From Desulfuromonas sp. (GTDB lineage Bacteria > Desulfobacterota > Desulfuromonadia > Desulfuromonadales > SZUA-401), in NCBI GenBank assembly GCA_002869605.1, contig PKUI01000033.1:1-26675 (forward strand): 26,675 bases of DNA, given 5' to 3'. Below, in pieces: positions 1 to 6,481 of the stretch (the first letter of the stretch is position 1; the number at the start of each line of letters is the position of its first letter). Below the pieces are notes generated by a model. That model worked only from the letters and a program-made list of their open reading frames with translations. It was not told the origin of the DNA and did not search any database. The translations under genes were made by a program, and so were the position numbers.

Positions 1-1
1 G

Positions 2-565
2 TCGGTGCTGGTATTTACCCGCACCAAGCATCGCGCCAAGCGGCTCGACCAGAAACTCGAAAAGAGCGGTTACCGTTCTTCCTCACTGCAGGGCAACCTT
101 TCGCAGAATCGTCGTCAGGAGGCGCTTGATGGTTTTCGTAGCGGCAAGTACCAGATCCTGGTGGCCACCGATATCGCCGCGCGCGGCATCGACGTTTCGC
201 AGGTTTCCCACGTGATTAACTTCGATATCCCCGACACCCCCGAGGCGTATATCCACCGTATCGGGCGCACCGGGCGCGCTGCACGTAGCGGTGACGCGTT
301 CACCATGATCACCAGTGAAGACAGAGCGATGGTCAAGGCGATTGAACGGGTGCTCGGCAGCTCGATCGAGCGGCACACCGTCGATGGGTTCGACTATAAC
401 GTGCCTGCGCCAGAACGTCCGTCTCAGCCGCCACGCCGCGGGCGTTCCCAGCGGCCTGCCAACAAGCCGGCCCCCAAGGCCGAAAAGAGTGGTGGGGCGT
501 CCCGTTCACCACGCCGGCGTCGGCGTCCTTCGGGGCCGCGTTCGCAAGGGGCTTCGGCAACTTGA
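2..565 (+). CDS. DEAD-box ATP-dependent RNA helicase, C-terminal part (5' truncated by window)
   Basis: Only the second RecA-like (helicase C) domain and the tail are present; the reading frame is open at the left edge, so the start lies outside. Visible motifs are LVFTRTK (motif IV region), VATDIAARGIDV (motif V) and HRIGRTGRA (motif VI), in the usual order and spacing for DEAD-box helicases. The last roughly 60 residues are a low-complexity tail rich in Arg, Pro, Ser and Lys, as in RhlE-like helicases, where such tails add non-specific RNA binding. The family remodels RNA duplexes and ribonucleoproteins in the cytoplasm using ATP. The motifs make the family certain, but the subfamily (RhlE-like) is inferred without the N-terminal half. 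A strong terminator follows 27 nt after the stop. Confidence 0.95.
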   Translation, partial: SVLVFTRTKHRAKRLDQKLEKSGYRSSSLQGNLSQNRRQEALDGFRSGKYQILVATDIAARGIDVSQVSHVINFDIPDTPEAYIHRIGRTGRAARSGDAFTMITSEDRAMVKAIERVLGSSIERHTVDGFDYNVPAPERPSQPPRRGRSQRPANKPAPKAEKSGGASRSPRRRRRPSGPRSQGASAT

Positions 566-592
566 CGCGGTAAAGCACCATTAAAGATATCC

Positions 593-621
593 AGGCGGCC
601 TACGGGCCGCCTGTTTTTTTT
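593..621 (+). terminator. Rho-independent terminator after helicase gene
   Basis: A perfect 8-bp GC-rich stem pairs AGGCGGCC (593-600) with GGCCGCCT (605-612) around the tetraloop TACG. It is followed by G and eight T residues (614-621). It lies 27 nt after the helicase stop and should end that transcript. Confidence 0.93.
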
Positions 622-646
622 AGGTGTGCTGCAGGCCGCCTGCAAC

Positions 647-675
647 TGGACAACAAAGCGCGTCTGCGGTAAACA
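647..675 (+). promoter_or_regulatory. Possible sigma70-type promoter for the parvulin gene
   Basis: TGGACA (647-652) matches the -35 consensus at five of six positions. It is followed after exactly 17 nt by TAAACA (670-675), a poor -10 with three matches. A promoter is expected here because a strong terminator lies just upstream, but the -10 box is weak and the call is tentative. A small hairpin, TGCAGG/CCTGCA (630-644), lies just upstream with no clear role. Confidence 0.3.
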
Positions 676-712
676 TATCTTCTCAAAAAACATGCATACA
701 AAGGAGATGCCC

Positions 713-994
713 ATGGCACGAGCAAAGGCCCGTCACATCCTGGTTCCCAGCGAGGAAGCCTGTCTCAAACTTAAATCTGAAATCGAATCGGGGGCTACCG
801 ATTTTGCCGCGGCAGCAGCGGCCCACTCCAAGTGTCCTTCGGGGCAGCAGGGTGGCGATCTTGGTGAATTCAGCCCCGGCCAGATGGTGCGCGAGTTTGA
901 TGAAGTGGTCTTCAGCGGCGAGGTCGGCAAGGTGCTCGGTCCGGTCAAGACCCAGTTCGGTTACCACCTGATCGAGATCACCAGTCGCAGCTAA
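713..994 (+). CDS. ppiC: Peptidyl-prolyl cis-trans isomerase, PpiC-type single-domain parvulin
   Basis: The 93-residue product has the same length as E. coli PpiC (Par10) and the same layout: a single cytoplasmic parvulin domain with no signal peptide or membrane segment. Characteristic strings are ARHILV at the N terminus, CPSGQQGGDLGEF in the middle, and QFGYHLIEI at the C terminus. Parvulins catalyse cis/trans isomerisation of prolyl peptide bonds and assist protein folding. The start at 713 is preceded by AAGGAG (701-706) with 6-nt spacing; an in-frame ATG at 707 touches that Shine-Dalgarno and is less likely. The frame is open further upstream to 626, but that extension shows no parvulin similarity. 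The gene is monocistronic, with terminators on both sides. Confidence 0.95.
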   Translation: MARAKARHILVPSEEACLKLKSEIESGATDFAAAAAAHSKCPSGQQGGDLGEFSPGQMVREFDEVVFSGEVGKVLGPVKTQFGYHLIEITSRS

Positions 995-1015
995 CCTACG
1001 GTTGTTGACTAAATG

Positions 1016-1044
1016 AAAAAGGGCCTTTTGAGGCCCTTTTTTTT
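1016..1044 (+). terminator. Rho-independent terminator after ppiC
   Basis: GGGCCT (1021-1026) pairs with AGGCCC (1031-1036) around the loop TTTG. The stem can be extended by A1016-1020 pairing with T1037-1041, and the T-run continues to 1044. The A-rich left flank may also let it act on minus-strand transcripts arriving from the small ORFs to the right. Confidence 0.93.
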
Positions 1045-1165
1045 ATTTCTAGGCTTGGAAGCATCAGGTTCTATGTGGTTTTGGTGCGCTTGTAAATGGA
1101 ATCTTCAATCCTTCGACACTGATTGTCAGTAGGATGACGGCGACAATGAGAATTGGCAAGTTGGC

Positions 1166-1393
1166 TTATTTCAAATGGGTCAACATTATCGGCGTACCGG
1201 ATATTTTGCCGAGAATCAAGAACAGGTGTTTAAGTAGTCCCCATATGGCAAATATCAGCAGTAGTTGCTTGGAAAAGGGGGTATGCCAGTCCAGAATGTA
1301 ATCGACACAGACACAACAGACATGGGCTGGTTGAGGGCTTAAGATTCCCACGAGAAACAGGGTCCAAACAATGACGGGCATAGGTTTCATCAT
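1166..1393 (-). CDS. Small putative membrane protein of unknown function (75 aa)
   Basis: I do not recognise this protein. From ATG at 1393 it begins MMKPMPVIVW with a hydrophobic stretch at about residues 6-18 that could be a signal anchor. A short Cys-rich patch (CCVCVD) follows, then a second strongly hydrophobic segment at about residues 48-63 (LLLIFAIWG and LFLILG). Its start overlaps the stop of the upstream 41-codon ORF by ATGA, which suggests translational coupling and supports both as real. After the TAA at 1166-1168 the same frame stays open to a TGA at 1064-1066 and would add a third hydrophobic segment, so the gene may have been shortened by a nonsense mutation. No function is proposed. 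Confidence 0.42.
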   Translation of the reverse strand: MMKPMPVIVWTLFLVGILSPQPAHVCCVCVDYILDWHTPFSKQLLLIFAIWGLLKHLFLILGKISGTPIMLTHLK

Positions 1394-1515
1394 TCTTCCA
1401 GGGGGTGATAGGTATGCTTCATGTTGCGCCTGGCACCGACAAGGGCGATCATGGCGGCAACGATTAATCCAAAGAAGATGGCTAGGTAGATGAATGCTCT
1501 CGGCAAACGTACCAT
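1390..1515 (-). CDS. Small single-span membrane protein candidate (41 aa)
   Basis: The ORF reads from ATG at 1515 to TGA at 1390-1392. A basic N terminus (MVRLPR) precedes one clear transmembrane helix of about 20 residues (FIYLAIFFGLIVAAMIAL). A positively charged segment (ARRNMKH) and a polar acidic end (LEE) follow. This is the layout of small single-pass inner-membrane proteins. It ends in an ATGA overlap with the next ORF. I see no strong Shine-Dalgarno; GAGAG lies near the start. Short proteins of this shape occur as accessory subunits of membrane complexes, but nothing here identifies a partner. Confidence 0.4.
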   Translation of the reverse strand: MVRLPRAFIYLAIFFGLIVAAMIALVGARRNMKHTYHPLEE

Positions 1516-1578
1516 CGTCTGGAAGTCTCTCTTTGGTAACGGTGTTACGATGACGTGCGGATCTGCACAGGGGCAAGG

Positions 1579-1701
1579 TCAGATAACCTCTGTAACGGTT
1601 TGGCCGATCAGAGTTGCCAGACCCCAACCAGGATCGCAGATACATTTAAAGACGCTTTGCCCTTGCCGGCGGAGGTGCGCGTTTCCGGGCGGCAGCGTCA
1701 T
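1579..1701 (-). CDS. Doubtful small ORF (40 aa) downstream of the cupin gene
   Basis: This ORF from ATG at 1701 lies 41 nt after the cupin stop on the same strand, with AGGA about 10 nt before the start. It has a CIC motif (CICDPGWG) but no recognisable domain or membrane segment. Other frames through the same stretch are also partly open. It may be spurious or part of a decayed gene. Confidence 0.18.
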   Translation of the reverse strand: MTLPPGNAHLRRQGQSVFKCICDPGWGLATLIGQTVTEVI

Positions 1702-1742
1702 ACAGGTGTTTTCCTATTGAATTCTCCCGTCAGCTGTGTCTG

Positions 1743-2078
1743 TCAGGTCTTAATGCCTAAACACAAAATAACCAGGTCGGCCGATGACGTATTGTCTATT
1801 TGATGCTTTTCATGCTGTTCGACCGTGATACACATGCCCGCTTGCAGTGGAAAAGATTCTCCATCGATGGTGATGATACCCTGCCCGGATTCGATCAAGA
1901 AAATCTCCGTCATGTCGGGATGGCTATGTGCACAAGCAGTCTCACCCGGTGGGAAGGCTGCCTGCGACAGATTGGTGATATGCTGAACCTCGCCGTTTTC
2001 GAGCAGGACATGTTTCTTTATTTGGGGATTGTGCGAAACGCCCCGTTCTTCCGTGCTGTCGATTGAAGTGATCTTCAT
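1743..2078 (-). CDS. Small cupin-domain protein
   Basis: The 111-residue protein is a single cupin beta-barrel. Cupin motif 1 is visible as PPGETACAHSHPDMTEIFLIESG, whose two His and Glu are the usual metal ligands. Motif 2 is visible around LQAGMCITVEQHEKHQIDN, which supplies the last His. Small one-domain cupins bind a metal and a small ligand and include isomerases, dioxygenases and sensors, so the reaction cannot be named from sequence. The start at 2078 has GGAAG a few bases upstream. It follows the mutarotase-like gene by 42 nt on the same strand and is probably co-transcribed, which hints weakly at a sugar-related role. Confidence 0.85.
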   Translation of the reverse strand: MKITSIDSTEERGVSHNPQIKKHVLLENGEVQHITNLSQAAFPPGETACAHSHPDMTEIFLIESGQGIITIDGESFPLQAGMCITVEQHEKHQIDNTSSADLVILCLGIKT

Positions 2079-2120
2079 CGCTTACGCTTCCGTTGTTTAA
2101 ACCCTGAAAAGGTTCACCCG

Positions 2121-2957
2121 CTATGCCCTGAATGCCTGGGTTCCACGCCAAGTTGCACCGGGGGCGAGCTCTGGTGGCTCAGCGATCACCGCTGCTTCAA
2201 CGCACAGCATGCGTCGATAGCCGTCTTCGGGCATGTCCTTGAGTGCCACGCACTTCTCGGGGCCGGGATTCCACAACACCAGATCCGGAAAGCCGTTCGC
2301 CAGTGCGGTGAGCCGTCGCTGCGGTTCGCGAACCGTCAGCTGATTCGGAGCGTCCAGGTAGATGCGATCTACTTCGCCGGCAAAGCGGACCTCCGCATCG
2401 ACTTGCCGGTTGCCGGGAAGCCCGGTGACGGAGTCGCGGAAGCAGGTCCCCGCCAGATCTTCCACCACGGCAGCTGAGATATCATCCACATTTAGATAGG
2501 TGTGCAGGGCCCCGGTAAAGGTGAACGGGGTTGTCCCGCTGTTCTGGATCTCTAATTCCAGGCGCAAACCCTGTCCCCCCACGGTGACCGTCAACCTGGC
2601 CCGAAACGCATGAGGCCAGATTTTACGCGTAGCTGCGGAGTCTTCCAGTTGAAAAATCGCCTGAGCCGAAGAATCGAGGTGCCCGTTGTGTACGAGTTCC
2701 CAGGTGCTGAGCCGTGCAAAGCCGTGTTTGAGGATGGGGCCTTCTTCGGCAAACTGCGGAAAGCACACAGGGATGCCGCCACGAATAGCCTTGCCAGTCT
2801 GGAACTCGGCGCGCTCACTTAAAAACAGCCGTTCTTCACCGTCCGCCGGACGCCATGAGGTGACATGGGCACCGTGTAGATAGATTTCGGCCTGTGCGCC
2901 GTCTGCTGCCGTTAAGGTCAGTTTGGGAAATGAATCTTGAGTGTCGTCAGTCTTCAT
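2121..2957 (-). CDS. D-hexose-6-phosphate mutarotase-like aldose 1-epimerase family protein
   Basis: The 278-residue product matches the YeaD/aldose 1-epimerase family in length and motifs. RGGIPVCFPQF (59-69), KHGFAR (77-82), GALHTYLNV (149-157) and the late CVEAA (252-256) are all present. H78 and H152 are the likely substrate-binding/acid residues and E254 the likely base, by analogy to galactose mutarotase. The family interconverts alpha and beta anomers of hexose 6-phosphates in the cytoplasm. ATG at 2957 was chosen because GGAGA lies 5 nt upstream; the frame stays open to 3056, but that extension is unlike the family. The gene is followed by the cupin gene. A palindrome with a consensus -35 box lies about 50-80 nt upstream. 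Confidence 0.9.
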   Translation of the reverse strand: MKTDDTQDSFPKLTLTAADGAQAEIYLHGAHVTSWRPADGEERLFLSERAEFQTGKAIRGGIPVCFPQFAEEGPILKHGFARLSTWELVHNGHLDSSAQAIFQLEDSAATRKIWPHAFRARLTVTVGGQGLRLELEIQNSGTTPFTFTGALHTYLNVDDISAAVVEDLAGTCFRDSVTGLPGNRQVDAEVRFAGEVDRIYLDAPNQLTVREPQRRLTALANGFPDLVLWNPGPEKCVALKDMPEDGYRRMLCVEAAVIAEPPELAPGATWRGTQAFRA

Positions 2958-3000
2958 GAAATCTCCGTATGGGGCGGTTTCACTGCCGAGAGCTTTGTCG

Positions 3001-3036
3001 AAAAAATACCGGACGGCGGCTGTCAAGCCGGTATTT
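3001..3036 (-). terminator. Minus-strand hairpin with T-tract, overlapping a consensus -35 box
   Basis: AAATACCGG (3004-3012) and CCGGTATTT (3028-3036) form a perfect 9-bp inverted repeat with a 15-nt spacer. Read on the minus strand, the right arm runs into six T residues, so it can act as an intrinsic terminator for the tmk-tatD operon arriving from the right. The loop on the same strand contains TTGACA, a perfect -35 hexamer, so it may instead or also belong to the promoter of the mutarotase-like gene. No good -10 lies at 16-18 nt, though TATTTT occurs at 12 nt. Confidence 0.5.
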
Positions 3037-3050
3037 ACAATCCGGTCAAC

Positions 3051-3217
3051 TGCCACACTTCCGCCACCCCTTCGCCATCCACTTGCTCGAGGATGGCTAC
3101 GATATCCGCACCGTGCAGGAGCTGCTCGGGCACAAGGATGTGAAGACCACCATGCCCTAGACTCAAGTTCTTAACCGGGGCGGGCGTGGGGTGAACAGCC
3201 CTCTCGACGGTCTGTAG
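3051..3217 (+). pseudogene. Decayed C-terminal remnant of an integron-type tyrosine recombinase (IntI-like)
   Basis: The plus strand encodes [19 protein letters not shown] followed by [13 protein letters not shown]. This is the box II HxxR region and the LLGH motif of tyrosine recombinases. After an in-frame TAG at 3158-3160, the same frame continues TQVLNRGGRGVNSPLDGL to a second TAG at 3215-3217. This matches the IYTHVLNRGGRGVRSPLD ending typical of integron integrases, with the catalytic-region Tyr codon apparently changed to TAG and the adjacent Ile changed to Pro. Just upstream, TGCCACAC followed by TTCCGC looks like CHT/FRH with one base missing, a frameshift. No N-terminal part is present. 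It cannot encode an active enzyme. The comparison to IntI family endings is from memory. Confidence 0.85.
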
Positions 3218-3223
3218 AAATAG

Positions 3224-4609
3224 TCAGCCGAGTTCGTTGAATTCGCGTTCGCGGAAGTCGACGCCGATTTCCTCGGCGACCTTGCGGCAGGCCTCGATGT
3301 CGAGTCCGGGGAGGGTGACGGCGGTGGCGGTGACCTCGGGGATCTCGTCCTTGGCCAGCCGCAGGAACTGTTTGACCGCCTCGTAGCCGGCTTCGCCGTA
3401 TGCGGAGCGGCACCACTTCTGGTAGGTAGCTGCGTCGGCGGCATTCAGCGATACCGAGAGGCTGTCGACCAGTCCGGCCAGCTCGGGCAGGATGTTGCGC
3501 CCGTGCACCAGATTGGCCTGGCCGTCGGTGTTGATGCGCACCTTGATGCCGCGCTGTTTGAGCCAGCCGGCGAGCTGCTTGACCTCCTCGAGCCGCAGCA
3601 GCGACTCGCCGTACCCGCAGAACACCACCTCGTCCCACTGCGATGGGTCGCCGATCGCGGCTTTAATCTCCGCCACGCTCGGCTCACGTTCGAGGCAGAG
3701 CTGGTGCCCCTTGACGGTAAAATCCTTGAACTTGGCGCAGAAGGTACAGCTGTTGGTGCAGCGGTTGGTGATATTCAGATACAGGCTGTTGCGGATTGCG
3801 TAGGCGATCTTGGTGCTCTGGTCGATGTCGCCGATGCCGAACAGGCGCCAGGCGTTGAGCGAGGTGATGCGCGCTACGTCCTCGATGGAGAGGCCCTTGA
3901 CCTCGGCGATCTTCTCGGCGGTGTAGCGTACGTAGGCCGGCTCGTTGCGCTTGCCACGGAATTTCTGGGGAGAGAGGTAGGGGCAGTCGGTTTCGACCAG
4001 CAGCTTGTCGATGGAGACCGCCTTGACCACCTCGCGTAACCCGTCGTTCTTGGGGTAGGTGACCGGCCCGGCGATAGAGATGTAGAAACCGAGCTCGAGG
4101 CACTGCTTCGCGAAGGCGACATCGCCGCTGAAGCAGTGCAGCACCCCGCGCAGCTTCTCCCGCTTGAATTCACGCAGGATCGCCAGCACGTCGTCGTGGG
4201 CGTCGCGGTCATGCACGATCACCGGCAGCTCGAGTTCACAGGCGAGCTGCAGCTGGGCGCGGAAGGCGCGGCGCTGGTCGTCGCGTGGTGAGCGGTCGCG
4301 GTAGAAGTCGAGGCCGATCTCGCCGATCGCCACCACCTTGTCTTCCCGGGCCAACGTGCGCAGCTCGTCGAGCAGGGTGTCGTTGACAGTTGTCGCGTCG
4401 TGCGGGTGGACGCCAACGGCGGCGTAGACCTGCGGGTACTGCGCGGCCAGCGCGACGCTTGCCTTTGAACTGGTTAGGTCGCAGCCGATGGTGAGGATGT
4501 GGCTGATGCCGTTCTCGAGCGCACGGGCGACCAGCTGCGGCTGCTCGTCGCCAAACTGCGTGCTGTCGAGGTGGGCGTGGCTATCGACCAGTTGCGGGAG
4601 TTGGGACAT
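3224..4609 (-). CDS. TatD-family metallohydrolase fused to a TatD-linked radical SAM domain
   Basis: The 461-residue protein has two domains. Residues 1-260 form a TatD DNase-like TIM barrel with its metal ligands: H11 and H13 (HAHLD), E97 (GEIGLD), H133, H158 (LHCFSG) and D208 (ETDCPYLSP). Residues 270-461 form a short radical SAM domain with C284, C288 and C291 (CTNSCTFC) to hold a 4Fe-4S cluster, and GYGE (332-335) for SAM binding. TatD proteins are cytoplasmic metal-dependent nucleases. The radical SAM partner, known in TIGRFAMs as a TatD-linked family (from memory), has no established substrate. ATG at 4609 is preceded by AGAGG at about 8 nt; the frame extends to 4657 without similarity. 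It is the last gene of the tmk operon but may have its own promoter, as the gap to metG is 285 nt. Confidence 0.95.
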   Translation of the reverse strand: MSQLPQLVDSHAHLDSTQFGDEQPQLVARALENGISHILTIGCDLTSSKASVALAAQYPQVYAAVGVHPHDATTVNDTLLDELRTLAREDKVVAIGEIGLDFYRDRSPRDDQRRAFRAQLQLACELELPVIVHDRDAHDDVLAILREFKREKLRGVLHCFSGDVAFAKQCLELGFYISIAGPVTYPKNDGLREVVKAVSIDKLLVETDCPYLSPQKFRGKRNEPAYVRYTAEKIAEVKGLSIEDVARITSLNAWRLFGIGDIDQSTKIAYAIRNSLYLNITNRCTNSCTFCAKFKDFTVKGHQLCLEREPSVAEIKAAIGDPSQWDEVVFCGYGESLLRLEEVKQLAGWLKQRGIKVRINTDGQANLVHGRNILPELAGLVDSLSVSLNAADAATYQKWCRSAYGEAGYEAVKQFLRLAKDEIPEVTATAVTLPGLDIEACRKVAEEIGVDFREREFNELG

Positions 4610-4720
4610 CTGTAAAACCTCTTGCGAAACGTTCCGGGGCGCTCGGATGACTGACAAAGGTGCCCTGGGGAAGTAGTTTTATAGTTTCAGGGAAAATCAA
4701 AAAGGAAACCGTAACCATTG

Positions 4721-4809
4721 TCTCACGCAAAGGCGCAAAGACGCAAAGGTAAGGCATCAAATCTCTATGGTCGAGGTTTTCTTTGCGGGCTTTGCGCCTT
4801 TGCGTGAGA
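4721..4809. repeat. 89-nt long inverted repeat between metG and tatD
   Basis: TCTCACGCAAAGGCGCAAAG (4721-4740) is perfectly complementary to 4790-4809. The pairing can be extended imperfectly inward over ACGCAAAG (4741-4748) and CTTTGCGGG (4781-4789), leaving an AT-rich loop of about 33 nt. The arms contain tandem GCAAAG units. Elements with such GCAAAG-GCGCAAAG arms recur in many bacterial genomes (recollection, not checked), so this is probably a dispersed intergenic hairpin. In RNA it would form a long stem upstream of tatD. Confidence 0.85.
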
Positions 4810-4838
4810 CATCAGTTTTAAGGGTTTACGAATAACAT

Positions 4839-4858
4839 GGGGCGCCTGGTGGCGCCCC
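4839..4858 (-). terminator. GC-rich hairpin after metG, possible weak terminator
   Basis: GGGGCGCC (4839-4846) pairs perfectly with GGCGCCCC (4851-4858) around a 4-nt loop, 36 nt after the metG stop. On the minus strand it is followed by ATGTTATTCG, which is not a proper T-tract. It may slow or partly terminate transcription, or protect the metG mRNA 3' end. Confidence 0.5.
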
Positions 4859-4894
4859 TGTTGTGTGTAACTCGGGTTGTCGCGTTGTGGCCGG

Positions 4895-6427
4895 TTACTC
4901 GGTCTCGATGCGTGGGAACAGCGGCTTGGCCTTGGCGATGGCGGTGCCGGCGGCCAGCTGTCCCCAGCCGTCCTGTCCGTCGAGCTGGGTCTGCTCGGGA
5001 TCGCAGCCGAGGATCGCGAGCATCGCCTTGCCGGTGTCGGGCATGAACGGTGCCACCAGCAGTGCGATCAGGCGCTGCGCCTCCATGAGGTTGTACATCA
5101 CCGTACCGAGCCGCCCCTTGAGGTTCTCGTCCTTGGCCAGCGACCAGGGCGCGGTGTCGTCGATGTACTTGTTGCCGGCACGTACCAGCTCCCAGATGGT
5201 CTGCAGCGCCTTGTTGAAGGCGAGATCGGTCATCTGCTGGTCGACGGTCTCCAGGGCGGAGGGGAAGCGCGCCTTGAACTCGGCGTCGAATTCCCCTTCT
5301 TCGCTGGCATCCGGCAATGCGCCACCGAAGTACTTGTTGACCATGGCGCTGGTGCGGCTGATCAGGTTGCCGAGGTCGTTGGCCAGATCGGAGTTGATGC
5401 GGTGCACCAGGGCGGTGTGCGAGAAGTCGCCGTCGAGTCCGAAGGGGACCTCGCGCAGCAAAAAGTAGCGGATCGCGTCGACCCCGTACTTGTCGACCAG
5501 CATGTTCGGCTCGACCACGTTGCGCAGGCTCTTGCTCATCTTCTGCCCCTCGACGGTCCACCAGCCGTGGGCGAAGACCTTCTTCGGCAGCGGCAGGCCC
5601 GCGGCGAGCAGGAAGGTCGGCCAGTAGACGGCGTGGAAGCGCAGGATGTCCTTGCCGATGACGTGCACGTCGGCTGGCCAGAACTTCTCGTAGTTACCCT
5701 CCTCGTCGCCGGGGAAGCCGAGCGCCGAGATGTAGTTGGTGAGCGCGTCGAACCAGACATACAGCACGTGCTTGTCGTTGTTCGGTACCGGGATGCCCCA
5801 GGAGAAGGTGGTGCGCGAAATGGAAAGGTCGCGCAGGCCATCGCGCACGAAGCTTAAGATCTCGTTGCGGCGGCTGCGCGGCTGGATGAAGTCGGGGTTC
5901 TCCTCGATATGTTTGAGCAGCTCGTCCTGGTACTTGCTCATGCGGAAGAAGTACGACTCCTCCTTGAGCTTGTCGGTCGGGCGGCCGCAGTCGGGGCAGT
6001 TGCCGTCCATCAGTTGGGTCTCGGTCCAGAAGGTCTCGCACGGGGTGCAGTACCAGTCCTCATACTCGCCGAGGTAGATGTCCCCCTTGGCCTCGATGGT
6101 GGTGAACATCTCGCGCACCGCGCGTTTGTGGCGCTGCTGGGTGGTGCGGATGAAGTCGTTGTGCGAGGTGTTGAGCTTCTCCCACAGCCCCTGGAAGCGC
6201 TTGACCACGCGATCGGCGAGCTCCTCGGGGGTCTCCCCTTGCGACTGGGCGGCCTTCTCGACCTTCTGGCCATGTTCGTCGGTGCCGGTGAGGAAAAACA
6301 CCTCGTAGCCGCGGGCGCGCTTGTAACGGGCCAGCACGTCGCAGGCCAGGGTGGTGTAGGCGTGGCCGATGTGCGGTACGTCGTTGACGTAGTAGATCGG
6401 GGTGGTGAGATAAAAGGTCTTGCTCAT
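4895..6427 (-). CDS. metG: Methionyl-tRNA synthetase
   Basis: The 510-residue class I synthetase charges tRNA(Met) with methionine in the cytoplasm. The N-terminal Rossmann domain carries the HIGH motif at 19-22 (PHIGHAY) and the KMSKS loop at 296-300. The connective peptide has a zinc knuckle of four Cys: C127, C130, C144 and C147. The C-terminal part is the helical anticodon-binding domain. The protein stops at PRIETE and lacks the EMAP-like tRNA-binding domain found at the end of longer MetG forms (about 650-680 aa), so it is the short form. ATG at 6427 has AGGAG about 7 nt upstream. It lies 54 nt downstream of the ricT-like gene. Confidence 0.98.
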   Translation of the reverse strand: MSKTFYLTTPIYYVNDVPHIGHAYTTLACDVLARYKRARGYEVFFLTGTDEHGQKVEKAAQSQGETPEELADRVVKRFQGLWEKLNTSHNDFIRTTQQRHKRAVREMFTTIEAKGDIYLGEYEDWYCTPCETFWTETQLMDGNCPDCGRPTDKLKEESYFFRMSKYQDELLKHIEENPDFIQPRSRRNEILSFVRDGLRDLSISRTTFSWGIPVPNNDKHVLYVWFDALTNYISALGFPGDEEGNYEKFWPADVHVIGKDILRFHAVYWPTFLLAAGLPLPKKVFAHGWWTVEGQKMSKSLRNVVEPNMLVDKYGVDAIRYFLLREVPFGLDGDFSHTALVHRINSDLANDLGNLISRTSAMVNKYFGGALPDASEEGEFDAEFKARFPSALETVDQQMTDLAFNKALQTIWELVRAGNKYIDDTAPWSLAKDENLKGRLGTVMYNLMEAQRLIALLVAPFMPDTGKAMLAILGCDPEQTQLDGQDGWGQLAAGTAIAKAKPLFPRIETE

Positions 6428-6481
6428 AACGGCTCCTGCAAACATTTCAACAGATGAATAAAATAGTTCAAATCGACTGAA

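Larger units (their letters stand above)
1045..1742. other. Lower-GC stretch with only small, uncertain ORFs
   Basis: This stretch of about 700 bases between the ppiC terminator and the cupin gene is visibly richer in A and T than the flanking genes. It contains no recognisable conserved gene. On the minus strand it holds three short candidate ORFs (listed separately), two of them coupled by an ATGA overlap. The longest open frame, ending at 1166, can be extended upstream to 1645, but that upstream part overlaps the other small ORFs and looks non-coding. The stretch could be a decayed gene region or a set of genuine small genes. Confidence 0.6.

Noticed and set aside
4640..4690. Separate promoter for tatD on the minus strand
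   Set aside because: TATAAA is visible as a -10, but no acceptable -35 lies 16-18 nt upstream; TTGATT is only 11 nt away.
4721..4809. CRISPR repeat or attC site
   Set aside because: There are only two arms in inverted orientation, no repeated spacers, and no attC R/L box pattern.
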